Origin: an uncultured Eisenbergiella sp.
GTDB lineage: Bacteria > Bacillota > Clostridia > Lachnospirales > Lachnospiraceae
Reading direction: 5' to 3'
Assembly: GCA_947626995.1 (NCBI GenBank)
Contig: CANQUI010000026.1
Coordinates: forward strand, 1 to 34,127
Length of the DNA: 34,127 nucleotides
The translations under genes and the position numbers were made by a program. Under the pieces are notes generated by a model, which worked only from the letters and a program-made list of their open reading frames with translations, made no database searches and was not told where the DNA came from. This document shows positions 1 to 7,426 of this stretch, one piece after another (position 1 is the first letter of the stretch; every line of letters starts with the position of its first letter).

Positions 1-8
1 GTAAACAC

Positions 9-61
9 TGGCCTTAAAACCCCGTGACGGTGGCCTTAAAACTCCGTGCAAATGGCCTTAT
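9..61. repeat. Three direct repeats at a 22-bp period, IS-end-like
   Basis: The word TGGCCTT starts at positions 9, 31 and 53, exactly 22 bp apart. The first two copies extend to TGGCCTTAAAAC[C/T]CCGTG and the third is truncated after TGGCCTTA. Short tandem repeats of about 20 bp just inside the end are typical of IS21-family elements. The window starts with GTAAACA, which would fit a TGT terminus cut by the window edge. No transposase is visible inside the window, so this is either a solo end or the edge of an element lying to the left. Confidence 0.4.
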
Positions 62-169
62 GGCATCGAAATCTGTAAAATTGGGGAAAATGAAAACTGT
101 TTTTACAGAAAAATATAAAAGTCGACCAGAATGTGGTCTGCGGATATTGGATAACCGAAATCCAACATA

Positions 170-198
170 TTGACATGAAATTTATTTTTGTATATAAT
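170..198 (+). promoter_or_regulatory. Consensus sigma-A promoter with no clear gene (P1)
   Basis: There is a perfect -35 (TTGACA, 170-175) and a perfect -10 (TATAAT, 193-198) with a 17-bp spacer. It reads rightward, toward the 3' end of the convergent coiled-coil pseudogene. The spacer and -10 region (184-201) matches 16 of 18 bases of the two minus-strand promoters at 2483-2511 and 25708-25736. Downstream there is only a five-codon frame at 219-236, an 11-bp hairpin at 223-251, and then the terminator at 328-355. The gene it once served may have been lost. Confidence 0.6.
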
Positions 199-222
199 TT
201 CATTCAAGAATAGGAAAAATGT

Positions 223-265
223 ATTTCGTTGAGTAAGCAACTCAACGAAATAGTGTCAGTTTTTT
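223..265 (+). terminator. Hairpin plus T-run in the P1 leader
   Basis: Perfect 11-bp arms (223-233 and 241-251) enclose a 7-nt loop, and six T residues follow at 260-265. The stem is AT-rich and the T-run lies 8 nt past it, so it would be a weak terminator or an attenuator. It begins about 25 nt after the P1 -10 box, so a P1 transcript could be as short as about 60 nt. Confidence 0.4.
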
Positions 266-327
266 GTGTGATATTACACAAATTTTTAGATAATTCAGCA
301 TGCTTTTATATCATAGTGCACAAAAAT

Positions 328-355
328 CCCACCGAAAGTTTGATCCTTCGGTGGG
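328..355 (-). terminator. Terminator of the sugar-transferase unit (bidirectional)
   Basis: Perfect 9-bp arms (328-336 and 347-355, CCCACCGAA/TTCGGTGGG) enclose a 10-nt loop. On the minus strand the stem is followed by ATTTTTG, and on the plus strand by a T-rich stretch. It lies just past the stop codon of the coiled-coil pseudogene at 384 and should end that transcript. Confidence 0.8.
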
Positions 356-383
356 TTCTGTTTTATTTTTTCTTCTCTGTTTT

Positions 384-1393
384 TTATAAATTGACTGCTG
401 ATAACAGCGCTTCCCCGCCCCGGTAACCAGTCTCCACATCCGAAAAAATGTCATTCAGCGCGGCTTCCAGAGAATCGCCCGCTCTGCGGCGGACAGGCTG
501 CTTCCTCTCAGAAGCTTCATAGGAATACTCCTGTTCCGAATGGTGCTCCCTTTCTCTTACGAAATCCGGCTCAGCCTCTCTTTTCGGTTCCGGCTGGCCT
601 TTCGGAATCACCGATGTGCTTCTGGACTCCAGCTCCTGGTTTAAGTTCTCCAGAATACAGTCCTTTTCGGAAATATCCGATTTTAATTCCGATATCCTGG
701 CAGTTCTTTCTTTCAGCTTCGCATTCAGTCCATCCACTTCAGAGAAAGAACGCTGCAGTTCCTCTGTCTGTTCTGCCAGCTGTTCCTCCAGTTCCTGCAC
801 TTTCATATCGCTGCTGCGCAGAACCTGCTCCAGTTCCTCCACCTTCGCTTCACTGCCGCGCAAAGCCTGCTCCAGTTCACGTGCTTTTCTGGCCTAGGCA
901 GCCGCAGCCTGCTCCGATTCCGTCTGTTTCTCCTTACTCTGCTGAAACAACTCCATTACATGTTCTTTCAGCTTTTCAACTACGGCTTCCGATTTTTTTT
1001 CTGGTTGGCAATTACCGCTTTGGCATCGGTCTGCAGCTTCAGAAAACAGATGTTGTAGTCTGTGTCTGTTTGAGACGGGAAAGCTGCCATTTTCGACAGT
1101 TCCGCATTCTGCATCTCCAGACGGCGAACCTGCTGCTTCAGGTCGATCTCCGCCATCCGGGCCTTTCTCAGGTCGTCCTTCAGCTCTGCGTTATCTTTCC
1201 CACCTGCAGCAGTCTAAGCCATTTCCTTCTCTTCCTCTATTTCTTCCATCGATTCATTTAATTTCAAAGTGCTGTCTTCCAGGGCGAGTTTCAGATTTTC
1301 CTTCTCAGCTTCCAGATTCTCTATGTACTCGATCACATCCTCTTTCCGAAAACCGCCCACCATCGCCTGACAGAATATTGTTACGCCTTCCAT
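384..1393 (-). pseudogene. Decayed coiled-coil (DivIVA/GpsB-like) gene
   Basis: A good GGAGGT site precedes the ATG at 1393. The N-terminus reads GGFRKEDVIEYIENLEAEKE, which resembles the membrane-binding start of DivIVA-type proteins, and long heptad-rich helices follow. The frame is broken three times. There is a TAG at 1214-1216 (codon 60). An apparent one-base loss in an A-run (T-run 993-1000 on the plus strand) shifts the frame. A second in-frame TAG lies at 894-896. Both TAGs sit where Gln (CAG) would suit the helix, so each fits a C-to-T change. After repair the protein would be about 336 residues. The last 159 codons (863 to 384, from a TTG) remain open and end in an acidic segment followed by EAALNDIFSDVE. 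DivIVA relatedness is inferred from the N-terminal motif only. It is the last gene of the sugar-transferase unit. Confidence 0.75.
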
Positions 1394-1510
1394 CTATACC
1401 TCCACCTTTGTGGTGGAAAGCACGCTTCCTCCATGTTCCTTGAAAAATTCGGGAAAATCCGTTCCGCCGCCAAAAAAAGACATCCGAAAAGGAGTTCTTG
1501 TGATAATCAT
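1394..1510 (-). pseudogene. N-terminal stump of a GHMP sugar kinase
   Basis: A 38-codon frame starts at ATG 1510, 29 bp after the sugar transferase, and stops at TAG 1394-1396. It reads [20 protein letters not shown] and continues to an [10 protein letters not shown] segment. This matches the conserved start of the D-glycero-D-manno-heptose 7-phosphate kinase / FkbP type of GHMP kinases (TPFRISFxGGGTDxPE). A full kinase is about 330-350 residues, so roughly 90% is missing, including the ATP loop. The fragment stops being kinase-like just before a GGAGGT that serves as ribosome binding site for the following coiled-coil gene. A deletion therefore seems to have joined the two genes here. It may still be translated as a short peptide, but no activity is expected. 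Confidence 0.75.
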
Positions 1511-1538
1511 TGTTCCATGCACCTCTCTTCCTTAATTC

Positions 1539-2150
1539 TCAGATCCCATCCATCCGGAAAACCGCTCGAACTGTCATAAGAATAATTTTCAGATCAGTGA
1601 GAACGCTTCTTTCCTGAATATATTTCAGATCCAGTTTTACCCATTCGTCGAAACTGCAGGAGTTTCTGTCCGGATGCGCCTGCCAGTAACAGGTAATGCC
1701 GGGCTTCACCCGCAGCCGCTGCTTCTGATATTTATTATACATGGCGACCTCCCTGGGAAGAGGGGGCCTGGGACCTACAAGACTCATATCTCCCTTTACC
1801 ACGTTCCACAGCTGGGGGAGCTCGTCGATAGACGTTTTGCGCAGAAACTTTCCTACCCGGGTGATGCGGGGATCATCCCTGATCTTAAATACAGGACCAT
1901 CCGCCTCGTTCAATTCCATCAGTTCTTCCAGGTGCTGCTCGGCATCTGCCTTCATGGAACGGAACTTATACAGCTTAAATTTTTTCCCGTTCTTTCCCAC
2001 TCTGGTCTGTGCGAACAAAGGTGAACTGTCATGATCCTCCAGGTATATTAATATAGAAACAAGCAAAAACAACGGCCACAGGAGAATCAATCCAGTCAGA
2101 CTGACAACAATATCAAAAACACGTTTCAGGAATATGTATGGTAATTTCAT
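1539..2150 (-). CDS. Initiating sugar-1-phosphate transferase (bacterial sugar transferase family)
   Basis: This 203-residue monotopic phosphoglycosyl transferase should move a hexose- or HexNAc-1-phosphate from a UDP-sugar to undecaprenyl phosphate, which is the first step of repeat-unit assembly at the inner face of the membrane. One hydrophobic re-entrant helix spans about residues 12-37. The LYKFRSM motif (60-66) and the catalytic pair in SIDELPQLWNVVKGDMSLVG (Asp109-Glu110), followed by PRP, are intact. It has the short catalytic-domain-only form (PglC/CpsE C-terminal type), with no N-terminal multi-helix region. The start is the ATG at 2150, chosen for the GGGAGG site 8 nt upstream and because the protein begins in the usual way there. 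A longer upstream frame is not conserved in character. It is the only such enzyme seen in the locus and has its own promoter (2483-2511), separate from the main operon. Confidence 0.93.
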   Translation of the reverse strand: MKLPYIFLKRVFDIVVSLTGLILLWPLFLLVSILIYLEDHDSSPLFAQTRVGKNGKKFKLYKFRSMKADAEQHLEELMELNEADGPVFKIRDDPRITRVGKFLRKTSIDELPQLWNVVKGDMSLVGPRPPLPREVAMYNKYQKQRLRVKPGITCYWQAHPDRNSCSFDEWVKLDLKYIQERSVLTDLKIILMTVRAVFRMDGI

Positions 2151-2352
2151 AACGCAAACCTCCCGCAGCAGCCAGACGCAAAACTGAACCGAACCAAAGA
2201 ATTTGTGCAAAAAATATAATGCCGGACATATCGGGCCATAGTTTATACAGCAAACTGCAGATATGAACACAGCGCAGAAAATACATGAAGAAAATCATTA
2301 TCACTGAACATAGTACAGATGATGCATACACTAAAACGCCAATGCGGAACAT
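2113..2352 (-). CDS. Possible small hydrophobic leader ORF (79 codons)
   Basis: An open frame of 79 codons lies in the long leader before the sugar transferase and overlaps its start by 38 bp in another frame. Its first 55 residues are hydrophobic (VLVYASSVLCSVIMIFFMYF) and could form one or two membrane helices, while the last part is clearly just the shadow of the sugar-transferase start. A 12-codon frame (2354-2392) preceded by AAAGGGGAG ends two bases before it, so translation could be coupled. No family is recognised and there is no good ribosome binding site of its own. It may be noise in an AT-rich leader. Confidence 0.15.
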   Translation of the reverse strand: MFRIGVLVYASSVLCSVIMIFFMYFLRCVHICSLLYKLWPDMSGIIFFAQILWFGSVLRLAAAGGLRYEITIHIPETCF

Positions 2353-2482
2353 ACTAAAGAAAATGCATGTAAAAAATCACAAAAACACTCATCACTCCCC
2401 TTTCACATACAGGCTAAAAGTCCATATTCATCATATTGTAGAAAATGAACCCGTTTCATTTGTATAGTATTTCTAAAAAGTA

Positions 2483-2511
2483 ATTTTATACAAAAATTGT
2501 CCGCCTGTCAA
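2483..2511 (-). promoter_or_regulatory. Promoter of the sugar-transferase unit (P2)
   Basis: On the minus strand TTGACA (2511-2506) and TAAAAT (2488-2483) are 17 bp apart. The 20-mer at 2479-2498 is identical to that in P3 at 25704-25723. The predicted leader to the start codon at 2150 is about 325 nt. A second possible promoter further upstream has TTGACA at 2642-2637 and TAAAAA at 2619-2614, also with 17-bp spacing. Apart from these, the stretch 2151-2821 holds only the terminator at 2712-2746 and the small frames noted separately. Confidence 0.7.
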
Positions 2512-2711
2512 TATGTAGAGAAAATTTGGGTGATATATCGCTCATTTAGTATGATACTCTACACGGCACATTTATTTCTTACATATTTTTTACATTTTTC
2601 TTACGACGATATCTTTTTACCCCTTTTCGCTCCATATGTCAATAGCAGTTGCATGAAGCGTATATAGCCATGCATGAAATGTCTTCATCACCTTAACTCA
2701 TCATTACACAA

Positions 2712-2746
2712 AACCGGCATTTTCAATCTTTCTGAAAATGCCGGTT
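2712..2746 (-). terminator. Terminator of the main polysaccharide operon
   Basis: Perfect 14-bp arms (2712-2725 and 2733-2746, AACCGGCATTTTCA and its complement) enclose a 7-nt loop, and the minus strand ends in GGTTTTGTG. It lies about 75 nt past the DUF4832-like stop codon at 2822 and before P2, so it separates the two transcription units. Confidence 0.85.
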
Positions 2747-2821
2747 CCTTTTCCAATTCTGATTTTTAATCTGAATACTGCTGATAAAAGTATTTTCCTT
2801 ACTCGCCTGATCTTCCTGTTT

Positions 2822-4264
2822 TCATGCAAGAAGTCCTTGCCGGATCCCTATCATTCCGAACACATACCAGTCATCATCCGTGGCACCTGTACTGCCCAGC
2901 CTGTAATCCGGCTTATCATCCTCATCATCCGCAAACATTCCTACAGCCAGTATATATTCATCGTACCGGAGTCCTCCTCCGGATTTTTCCAGCTCCAGGG
3001 AAGCATTCACAGTTACCTCCTCACCCGGCATCCATTCCCCCGGGGAATCCGAAAGAGGATAAATATGCACAGGGTTATAATCACTGTCCAGCAGTCCGAT
3101 TTTTAAAACAGCCGGCTCATATATGGGAGCCACCCCGTCGTTTCTGAAAGTGAGCCGGATATCGCATGGTTTTCCGTCAACGATTTTGTTCTGATACACG
3201 GCGCCCTTAAAACGAAAATAGTAACCAATCCGGTTCGCCAGCTCATCATAAAATGTCCTGTTGGAATCATACATGTCCTGATACAGCTGAAGATAGGTCG
3301 GAGCGCCATTCTCTATCACCGCCTCCACCTCATCATACTTCCAGTCACCTTTTTCTCTTGCCTCTTTCATGTAGGAGCCCGGGTATTCAAAAATTGCCGG
3401 AGCTTTTCCGTAGACCATTCGGCCCTCACTGCCATCGGAATACGTGACGATTCCGTCACGCCGGATCGTCACGCCCTGTTCCACTGCCCACTGATAGGTA
3501 TCGTTGTATATCTCCTTTCCCCAGGGTATCACCAGCTGAGTCGCCCGGAAGGATTCCATATAAGGCTTCAGGTACAACTCTTTCAGCTGCTCTGAAGTAA
3601 TATCCGGCCAGGCGTCTTCAATTCCGAAGGTATGCTGCTCTCCCCAGTTTCCATAAGAACGGATATCAATATATGCGATGTCCGGATTTCCATCATAGCG
3701 ATCGGCCAGTGCCTGGATAAACCCATTCAGTTTTTCCAGAAAAACGGGATCCGTCCAGTCAGGAATCATCTGTGTGACTTCGCTTTCCGTAACGATCTCT
3801 TTTCCCCGGGCACCTGCTTCAAAAACCCATTGGGGAGTAATGTATTCTGAACTGCCGTACGTATTGGCGCACATGACTCCGAAAGCAAACTGTCTGCCCC
3901 GCTTCCTGTAATAATCGATATAACTATCAATATTGCTCCAGTCATAAACTCCTTCTTCCGGTTCAATCTTATTCCAGCCGAAACGATTATATCCTACGGA
4001 GATCATGTCCTTAAAATCCTCTCTGTACTCCTCCGTGTCCAGATATCCAAGAAAAACATAACCTTTCCCGGGATTGATAAGTACTTCATCCGTATCCATG
4101 GTCCGGGACTCTGTTACATTCCCCTTTTCGAAGATGCAGATTTCTCCAAGAGGTCCCCGGTCTTTCTCGATATCTGACGACAGAGATCCGCAGAATGCCT
4201 CGGTCCCGCTCATTACACACAGCAGGAGAAGCGGGATCCATAATATCTTCCATTTCAAATGCAT
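2822..4264 (-). CDS. Exported DUF4832-like TIM-barrel protein (glycoside-hydrolase-like)
   Basis: This 480-residue protein has an N-terminal signal peptide (hydrophobic core LKWKILWIPLLLLCVMSG). Next come an INPGKGY motif near residue 63, a barrel-like segment containing FGWNKIEPEEGVYDWSNID and DIRSYGNWGEQ (about 200-210), and a C-terminal beta domain. This order matches the DUF4874/DUF4832 proteins, which look like GH-A clan beta-galactosidase-type hydrolases. Glu in NWGEQ is a candidate catalytic acid, but no activity is established for the family as far as I know. The start at 4264 is chosen for AAAGGAG 7 nt upstream. An ATG at 4288 would overlap the previous gene by 4 bp but lacks such a site. 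It is the last gene of the main operon, after two other exported proteins. It may trim or modify the finished polysaccharide outside the cell (inference). Confidence 0.7.
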   Translation of the reverse strand: MHLKWKILWIPLLLLCVMSGTEAFCGSLSSDIEKDRGPLGEICIFEKGNVTESRTMDTDEVLINPGKGYVFLGYLDTEEYREDFKDMISVGYNRFGWNKIEPEEGVYDWSNIDSYIDYYRKRGRQFAFGVMCANTYGSSEYITPQWVFEAGARGKEIVTESEVTQMIPDWTDPVFLEKLNGFIQALADRYDGNPDIAYIDIRSYGNWGEQHTFGIEDAWPDITSEQLKELYLKPYMESFRATQLVIPWGKEIYNDTYQWAVEQGVTIRRDGIVTYSDGSEGRMVYGKAPAIFEYPGSYMKEAREKGDWKYDEVEAVIENGAPTYLQLYQDMYDSNRTFYDELANRIGYYFRFKGAVYQNKIVDGKPCDIRLTFRNDGVAPIYEPAVLKIGLLDSDYNPVHIYPLSDSPGEWMPGEEVTVNASLELEKSGGGLRYDEYILAVGMFADDEDDKPDYRLGSTGATDDDWYVFGMIGIRQGLLA

Positions 4265-4284
4265 TGATTTCTCCTTTTGCCGCC

Positions 4285-6159
4285 TCATTTTATGATCCGA
4301 TAATCATCCAGCACCTTCACGCTGCCGTCTTCATCCTCGTAATACACAGTGATATCAAAAGAAGTATCCGTCACATCCACACGGGTCATCTGAGGTCTGT
4401 AGTTCTGCAGACTCAGAGCCGTATAGTCAAACTCCTCTTCCGCCAGACCATACAGCTTCGTACCTGTGGAGGAACTGAGAGTAAAGTATACAATTCCCTC
4501 CGAAGCCGAAACTTCCTGAGAATCATCCGCCACAGGAGTGACCCCGTCCATGGGATAGGTTCTCGTATAGATATGATCATGTCCCATAAAGACCACATCC
4601 ACTCCTGCTTCCTCCAGAAGAGGAACGAATCTTTCCCGTCTTTTCAGAATGCCGTCGTCCTCCGCATGGACCCCCGCGGAGAACAGAGAATGATGAAAAG
4701 CGGCCACAACCCAGTCCGGAGTTCCGAAACGCTGCTCGCATTCTTCTCTGGCTTTTTGCAGGAATTTCTCATGAATCTCCTCATCGCTGTTGTTGGAATT
4801 CAGGCATAAAAACAGGGTATTGTTTTTAAAGAACCAGTAATCGCCGCTCATATCTCCCGACGTATCTTCTGTCTCCTCATCCATGTTGGGCATATAGAAG
4901 AAACTGCTGAACACTTCAGAGCCCTCCTCATGATTTCCCACGATCGCCACCAGGGGATATTCACAGAAAAGATCTGAGCTGAGATAGCGCAGAAACAGGT
5001 GATAATCATCTCCTGAATCAGACTGATCCCCAAGAGAAAGGATAAAAGCGGGGTCTCTGCCGTCCATCGCGGCTTCCGCCAGCAGTTCATAGCATTCCAT
5101 GGGTTCCGGGTCGTCTTCCTCAATCTGGGGATCCCCGTGAACCAGGAAGGAAAAGTCATCATCATCCTCAGGCATGGAAAACGTATAGATCCCCGACATC
5201 CCCTTATCGTTCACCCTGTAGCTGTATTCCGTACCTGGTTCCAGATCCGTAAGCTCCGCGCGGAAGGTAACGGTATCCCAGTCATTGCTGCAGGCCTTTT
5301 CGGCGGCATAAACCTGGATATCATCGGGAAACGCGGAGGACTCTCCTACTTCCACATATCCATCCTCTCCTTCTCCCTGCCAGGTTACAAGCATTTCACT
5401 CTCGCTCTCACCTACTCCCAAGCAGAGAGTCTGATTTCGGAAATCCATCATCTGTTCCTGCCGGAGTCTGAAAGGTTCCATATGGAAAAAAATATCACTG
5501 CTTGTCTCGTAAGACTGATGCAGCTCCACGGCCAGAATATTTTCTCCTTCCCTCAGGGTCTCCGCATTCACCTCTACATAGTCTTCCACAGGTGCGGAAC
5601 AGGTTTTCGCACAGCCGTACATTCCCTCTTCCGGATACCCTCCATCAGGCGTATTTCCCAAATATATGGGACTGCCGTTCAGATAAACGATCACTGCATC
5701 ATCAAAGGAAATATGGGCGCTGTACGTGTCCTCCCAATTCAGCTGATCCGCCTGAAAACGTGTCCGGAAATAATACACGGGAACGTTGTCGCCATCAGGC
5801 AGGTACTGTCTGAGGCAATAGTCCGGTTTCTGCCCCCCATCCAGTTCATTCCGCTGTCCGTCAAAAGCACCGAAGGATCCCTCTCCCACAGACCAGTCAC
5901 TGTCATCATAATCCATTTCCCTCCAGGCTCCTCCTGACTGCTCCACCTGAAGAAGCATGCAAAGATCATCCGTATAACGCCACTCCCATTCCTCGTCCAT
6001 CATAGTGTTATTCTTATCCGGAGTTTCCTCTGCATAAATATCCTTCGTCATTCGCCAATCCGTCCCTGGCATGCTGCAGCAGACGAGAAGCACGGAGAAC
6101 ATCAGACAGCCCGACTTCACAGAAAAAAATTTAAAGTGTCTTTTTATCCGCCTTTTCAT
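4285..6159 (-). CDS. Exported calcineurin-type metallophosphoesterase (purple-acid-phosphatase-like)
   Basis: This is a 624-residue secreted or surface protein. It has an N-terminal basic/hydrophobic signal segment (residues about 1-40), then a beta-rich galactose-binding-like domain (about 55-235, with YFRTRFQ and ISFDDAVIVYLNG), then a fibronectin-III-like domain (about 250-330, ending in YSYRVN). The phosphoesterase domain follows, with all metal motifs visible: HGDPQ (Asp343), LGDQSD (Asp378), GNHE (Asn409-His410), FHHS (about 489-491) and MGHDH (His527, His529). This is the layout of purple acid phosphatases. The start is the ATG at 6159 behind AGAGGAG. The substrate is unknown. In this operon it could cleave phosphomono- or phosphodiesters on the surface glycan, but that is inference from context. 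Confidence 0.8.
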   Translation of the reverse strand: MKRRIKRHFKFFSVKSGCLMFSVLLVCCSMPGTDWRMTKDIYAEETPDKNNTMMDEEWEWRYTDDLCMLLQVEQSGGAWREMDYDDSDWSVGEGSFGAFDGQRNELDGGQKPDYCLRQYLPDGDNVPVYYFRTRFQADQLNWEDTYSAHISFDDAVIVYLNGSPIYLGNTPDGGYPEEGMYGCAKTCSAPVEDYVEVNAETLREGENILAVELHQSYETSSDIFFHMEPFRLRQEQMMDFRNQTLCLGVGESESEMLVTWQGEGEDGYVEVGESSAFPDDIQVYAAEKACSNDWDTVTFRAELTDLEPGTEYSYRVNDKGMSGIYTFSMPEDDDDFSFLVHGDPQIEEDDPEPMECYELLAEAAMDGRDPAFILSLGDQSDSGDDYHLFLRYLSSDLFCEYPLVAIVGNHEEGSEVFSSFFYMPNMDEETEDTSGDMSGDYWFFKNNTLFLCLNSNNSDEEIHEKFLQKAREECEQRFGTPDWVVAAFHHSLFSAGVHAEDDGILKRRERFVPLLEEAGVDVVFMGHDHIYTRTYPMDGVTPVADDSQEVSASEGIVYFTLSSSTGTKLYGLAEEEFDYTALSLQNYRPQMTRVDVTDTSFDITVYYEDEDGSVKVLDDYRIIK

Positions 6160-6313
6160 TTTTATTTTCTCCTCTGAATTCACTTTCTCAGCATGCTGCG
6201 TCTGCAACATTTTCAACTCAGATTCATCATCAGACCTGCCACAACGGCATCCGCAGCGTCCGGATCCTCACACGGAGCTGCCCTGTATTATCCCGGTAAT
6301 GCCCGGAAATCAC

Positions 6314-7363
6314 TCAACCTAACAATTCCTCTTTCATTTCCTGAGCCCACTGCTTCATCCCCGCTGCATTAGGATGTATGCCATCGATAAAATACGACGA
6401 ATCTGCAGTAAGAGATCCACCTTCCATTTCAATCAGTTTATGATCATAATCATTTGCAATATCCCGAATCACCTTATTCAAACCTGCCATGGATTCATGT
6501 GGATATGTGGAAAGAAAAATATCCGCTTTCGGGTAAGTCGACTGAATATCCTCAAGCATTTTTACATAATTGGTTCGAATAGTTTCGGAATCCACTTCTT
6601 GAGCAAAGTCATTAAGCCCAATCATTGTAATTACAACGTCCGGTATCTGTCCGCTCAAATCCAAATCCTTACCTCTTCCAGCACTTGCGATTTGATCCGG
6701 TGTTCCGAGATCACTTACCCCAGAACCTGCATATGCATTTATTTTACATACATTCATATCAAGTTCCTTCGCCAGTATGTACCACCACATTTGAGATACC
6801 TCTGTAACATCGTCGTCGGGATATTTATTATATTTCGGAGTATAATACTGAAATGCACTAATGCTGTCTCCAATCACAGACAGATTTTTCCCTGCAAATG
6901 AATTATCAGAAAGTCTCTTCGTCGCTTCCTTTTGCAGACTGCTTTCCAACAGAGTTCCACTGAATTTACAATCATTCTCCTCATCTGCAGATACGGCAAC
7001 AGTAATATATTTAATATCCGAATAAAGAGGGATTGATACTTCTCCTGAATTCACCATCATTTTTGTCAAGATCTTCTTATTTTTATCCAACTGAAAGATT
7101 TCATGATCATAATCCTTGGAGAAGGATATGGTAATACTGTACAATTCATAGAACTGATAATCCAGGTCAATCCGATACTGGATTATATTTTCAGCAGGCT
7201 GTAATGTAAGCCACTCCCCATCCTGAATATAACGACTATCTACTCGGTAGGAAAGAAATAATGGTACTATATAATCGTCCAACCTTGAAGCATTAACACT
7301 TTTACAATTCAACAATATAAAACATAATACAATTATCAAGTAACCATAAACTTTTCTTTTCAT
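6314..7363 (-). CDS. Exported SGNH/GDSL hydrolase
   Basis: A signal peptide (residues 1-25, possible cleavage after VNA) is followed by a beta-rich region of unknown role (about 27-150) and an SGNH hydrolase domain (about 158-349). The motifs are block I IGDSIS (Ser167), block II AGSG (about 212-215), block III GLND (Asn251) and block V DGIHPN (Asp328, His330), so the catalytic set is complete. Such enzymes remove acetyl or other acyl esters from carbohydrates. The operon also encodes two acyl-adding enzymes, so this protein may edit O-acylation of the same polymer outside the cell. A GGGAAGG ribosome binding site precedes the ATG. The gene is visibly AT-richer than the genes at the promoter-proximal end of the operon. 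Confidence 0.82.
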   Translation of the reverse strand: MKRKVYGYLIIVLCFILLNCKSVNASRLDDYIVPLFLSYRVDSRYIQDGEWLTLQPAENIIQYRIDLDYQFYELYSITISFSKDYDHEIFQLDKNKKILTKMMVNSGEVSIPLYSDIKYITVAVSADEENDCKFSGTLLESSLQKEATKRLSDNSFAGKNLSVIGDSISAFQYYTPKYNKYPDDDVTEVSQMWWYILAKELDMNVCKINAYAGSGVSDLGTPDQIASAGRGKDLDLSGQIPDVVITMIGLNDFAQEVDSETIRTNYVKMLEDIQSTYPKADIFLSTYPHESMAGLNKVIRDIANDYDHKLIEMEGGSLTADSSYFIDGIHPNAAGMKQWAQEMKEELLG

Positions 7364-7426
7364 CGTTTACCTTCCCTTATCAAACTTGAATTTTCTATTT
7401 TGATATTTTTTTCAAATAATTTCAAT

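Noticed and set aside
124-138. GACCA-GAATG-TGGTC inverted repeat as an operator of P1
   Set aside because: Five-base arms occur often by chance and the site lies well upstream of the -35. It is not repeated at P2 or P3.
229-426. Plus-strand 65-codon frame downstream of P1
   Set aside because: It starts at a TTG inside a hairpin, runs through the terminator at 328-355 and overlaps the end of the coiled-coil gene. It has no family resemblance.
894-1216. Amber readthrough or pyrrolysine-type recoding of the two TAG codons
   Set aside because: A frameshift is also needed to restore the gene, both TAGs fit simple CAG-to-TAG changes, and other genes give no hint of recoding.
614-1261. Plus-strand 215-codon frame opposite the coiled-coil gene
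   Set aside because: Its Pro/Ala/Val-rich translation is what a Glu/Gln-rich helix gene gives on the opposite strand. The minus strand has the coherent heptad pattern and a ribosome binding site.
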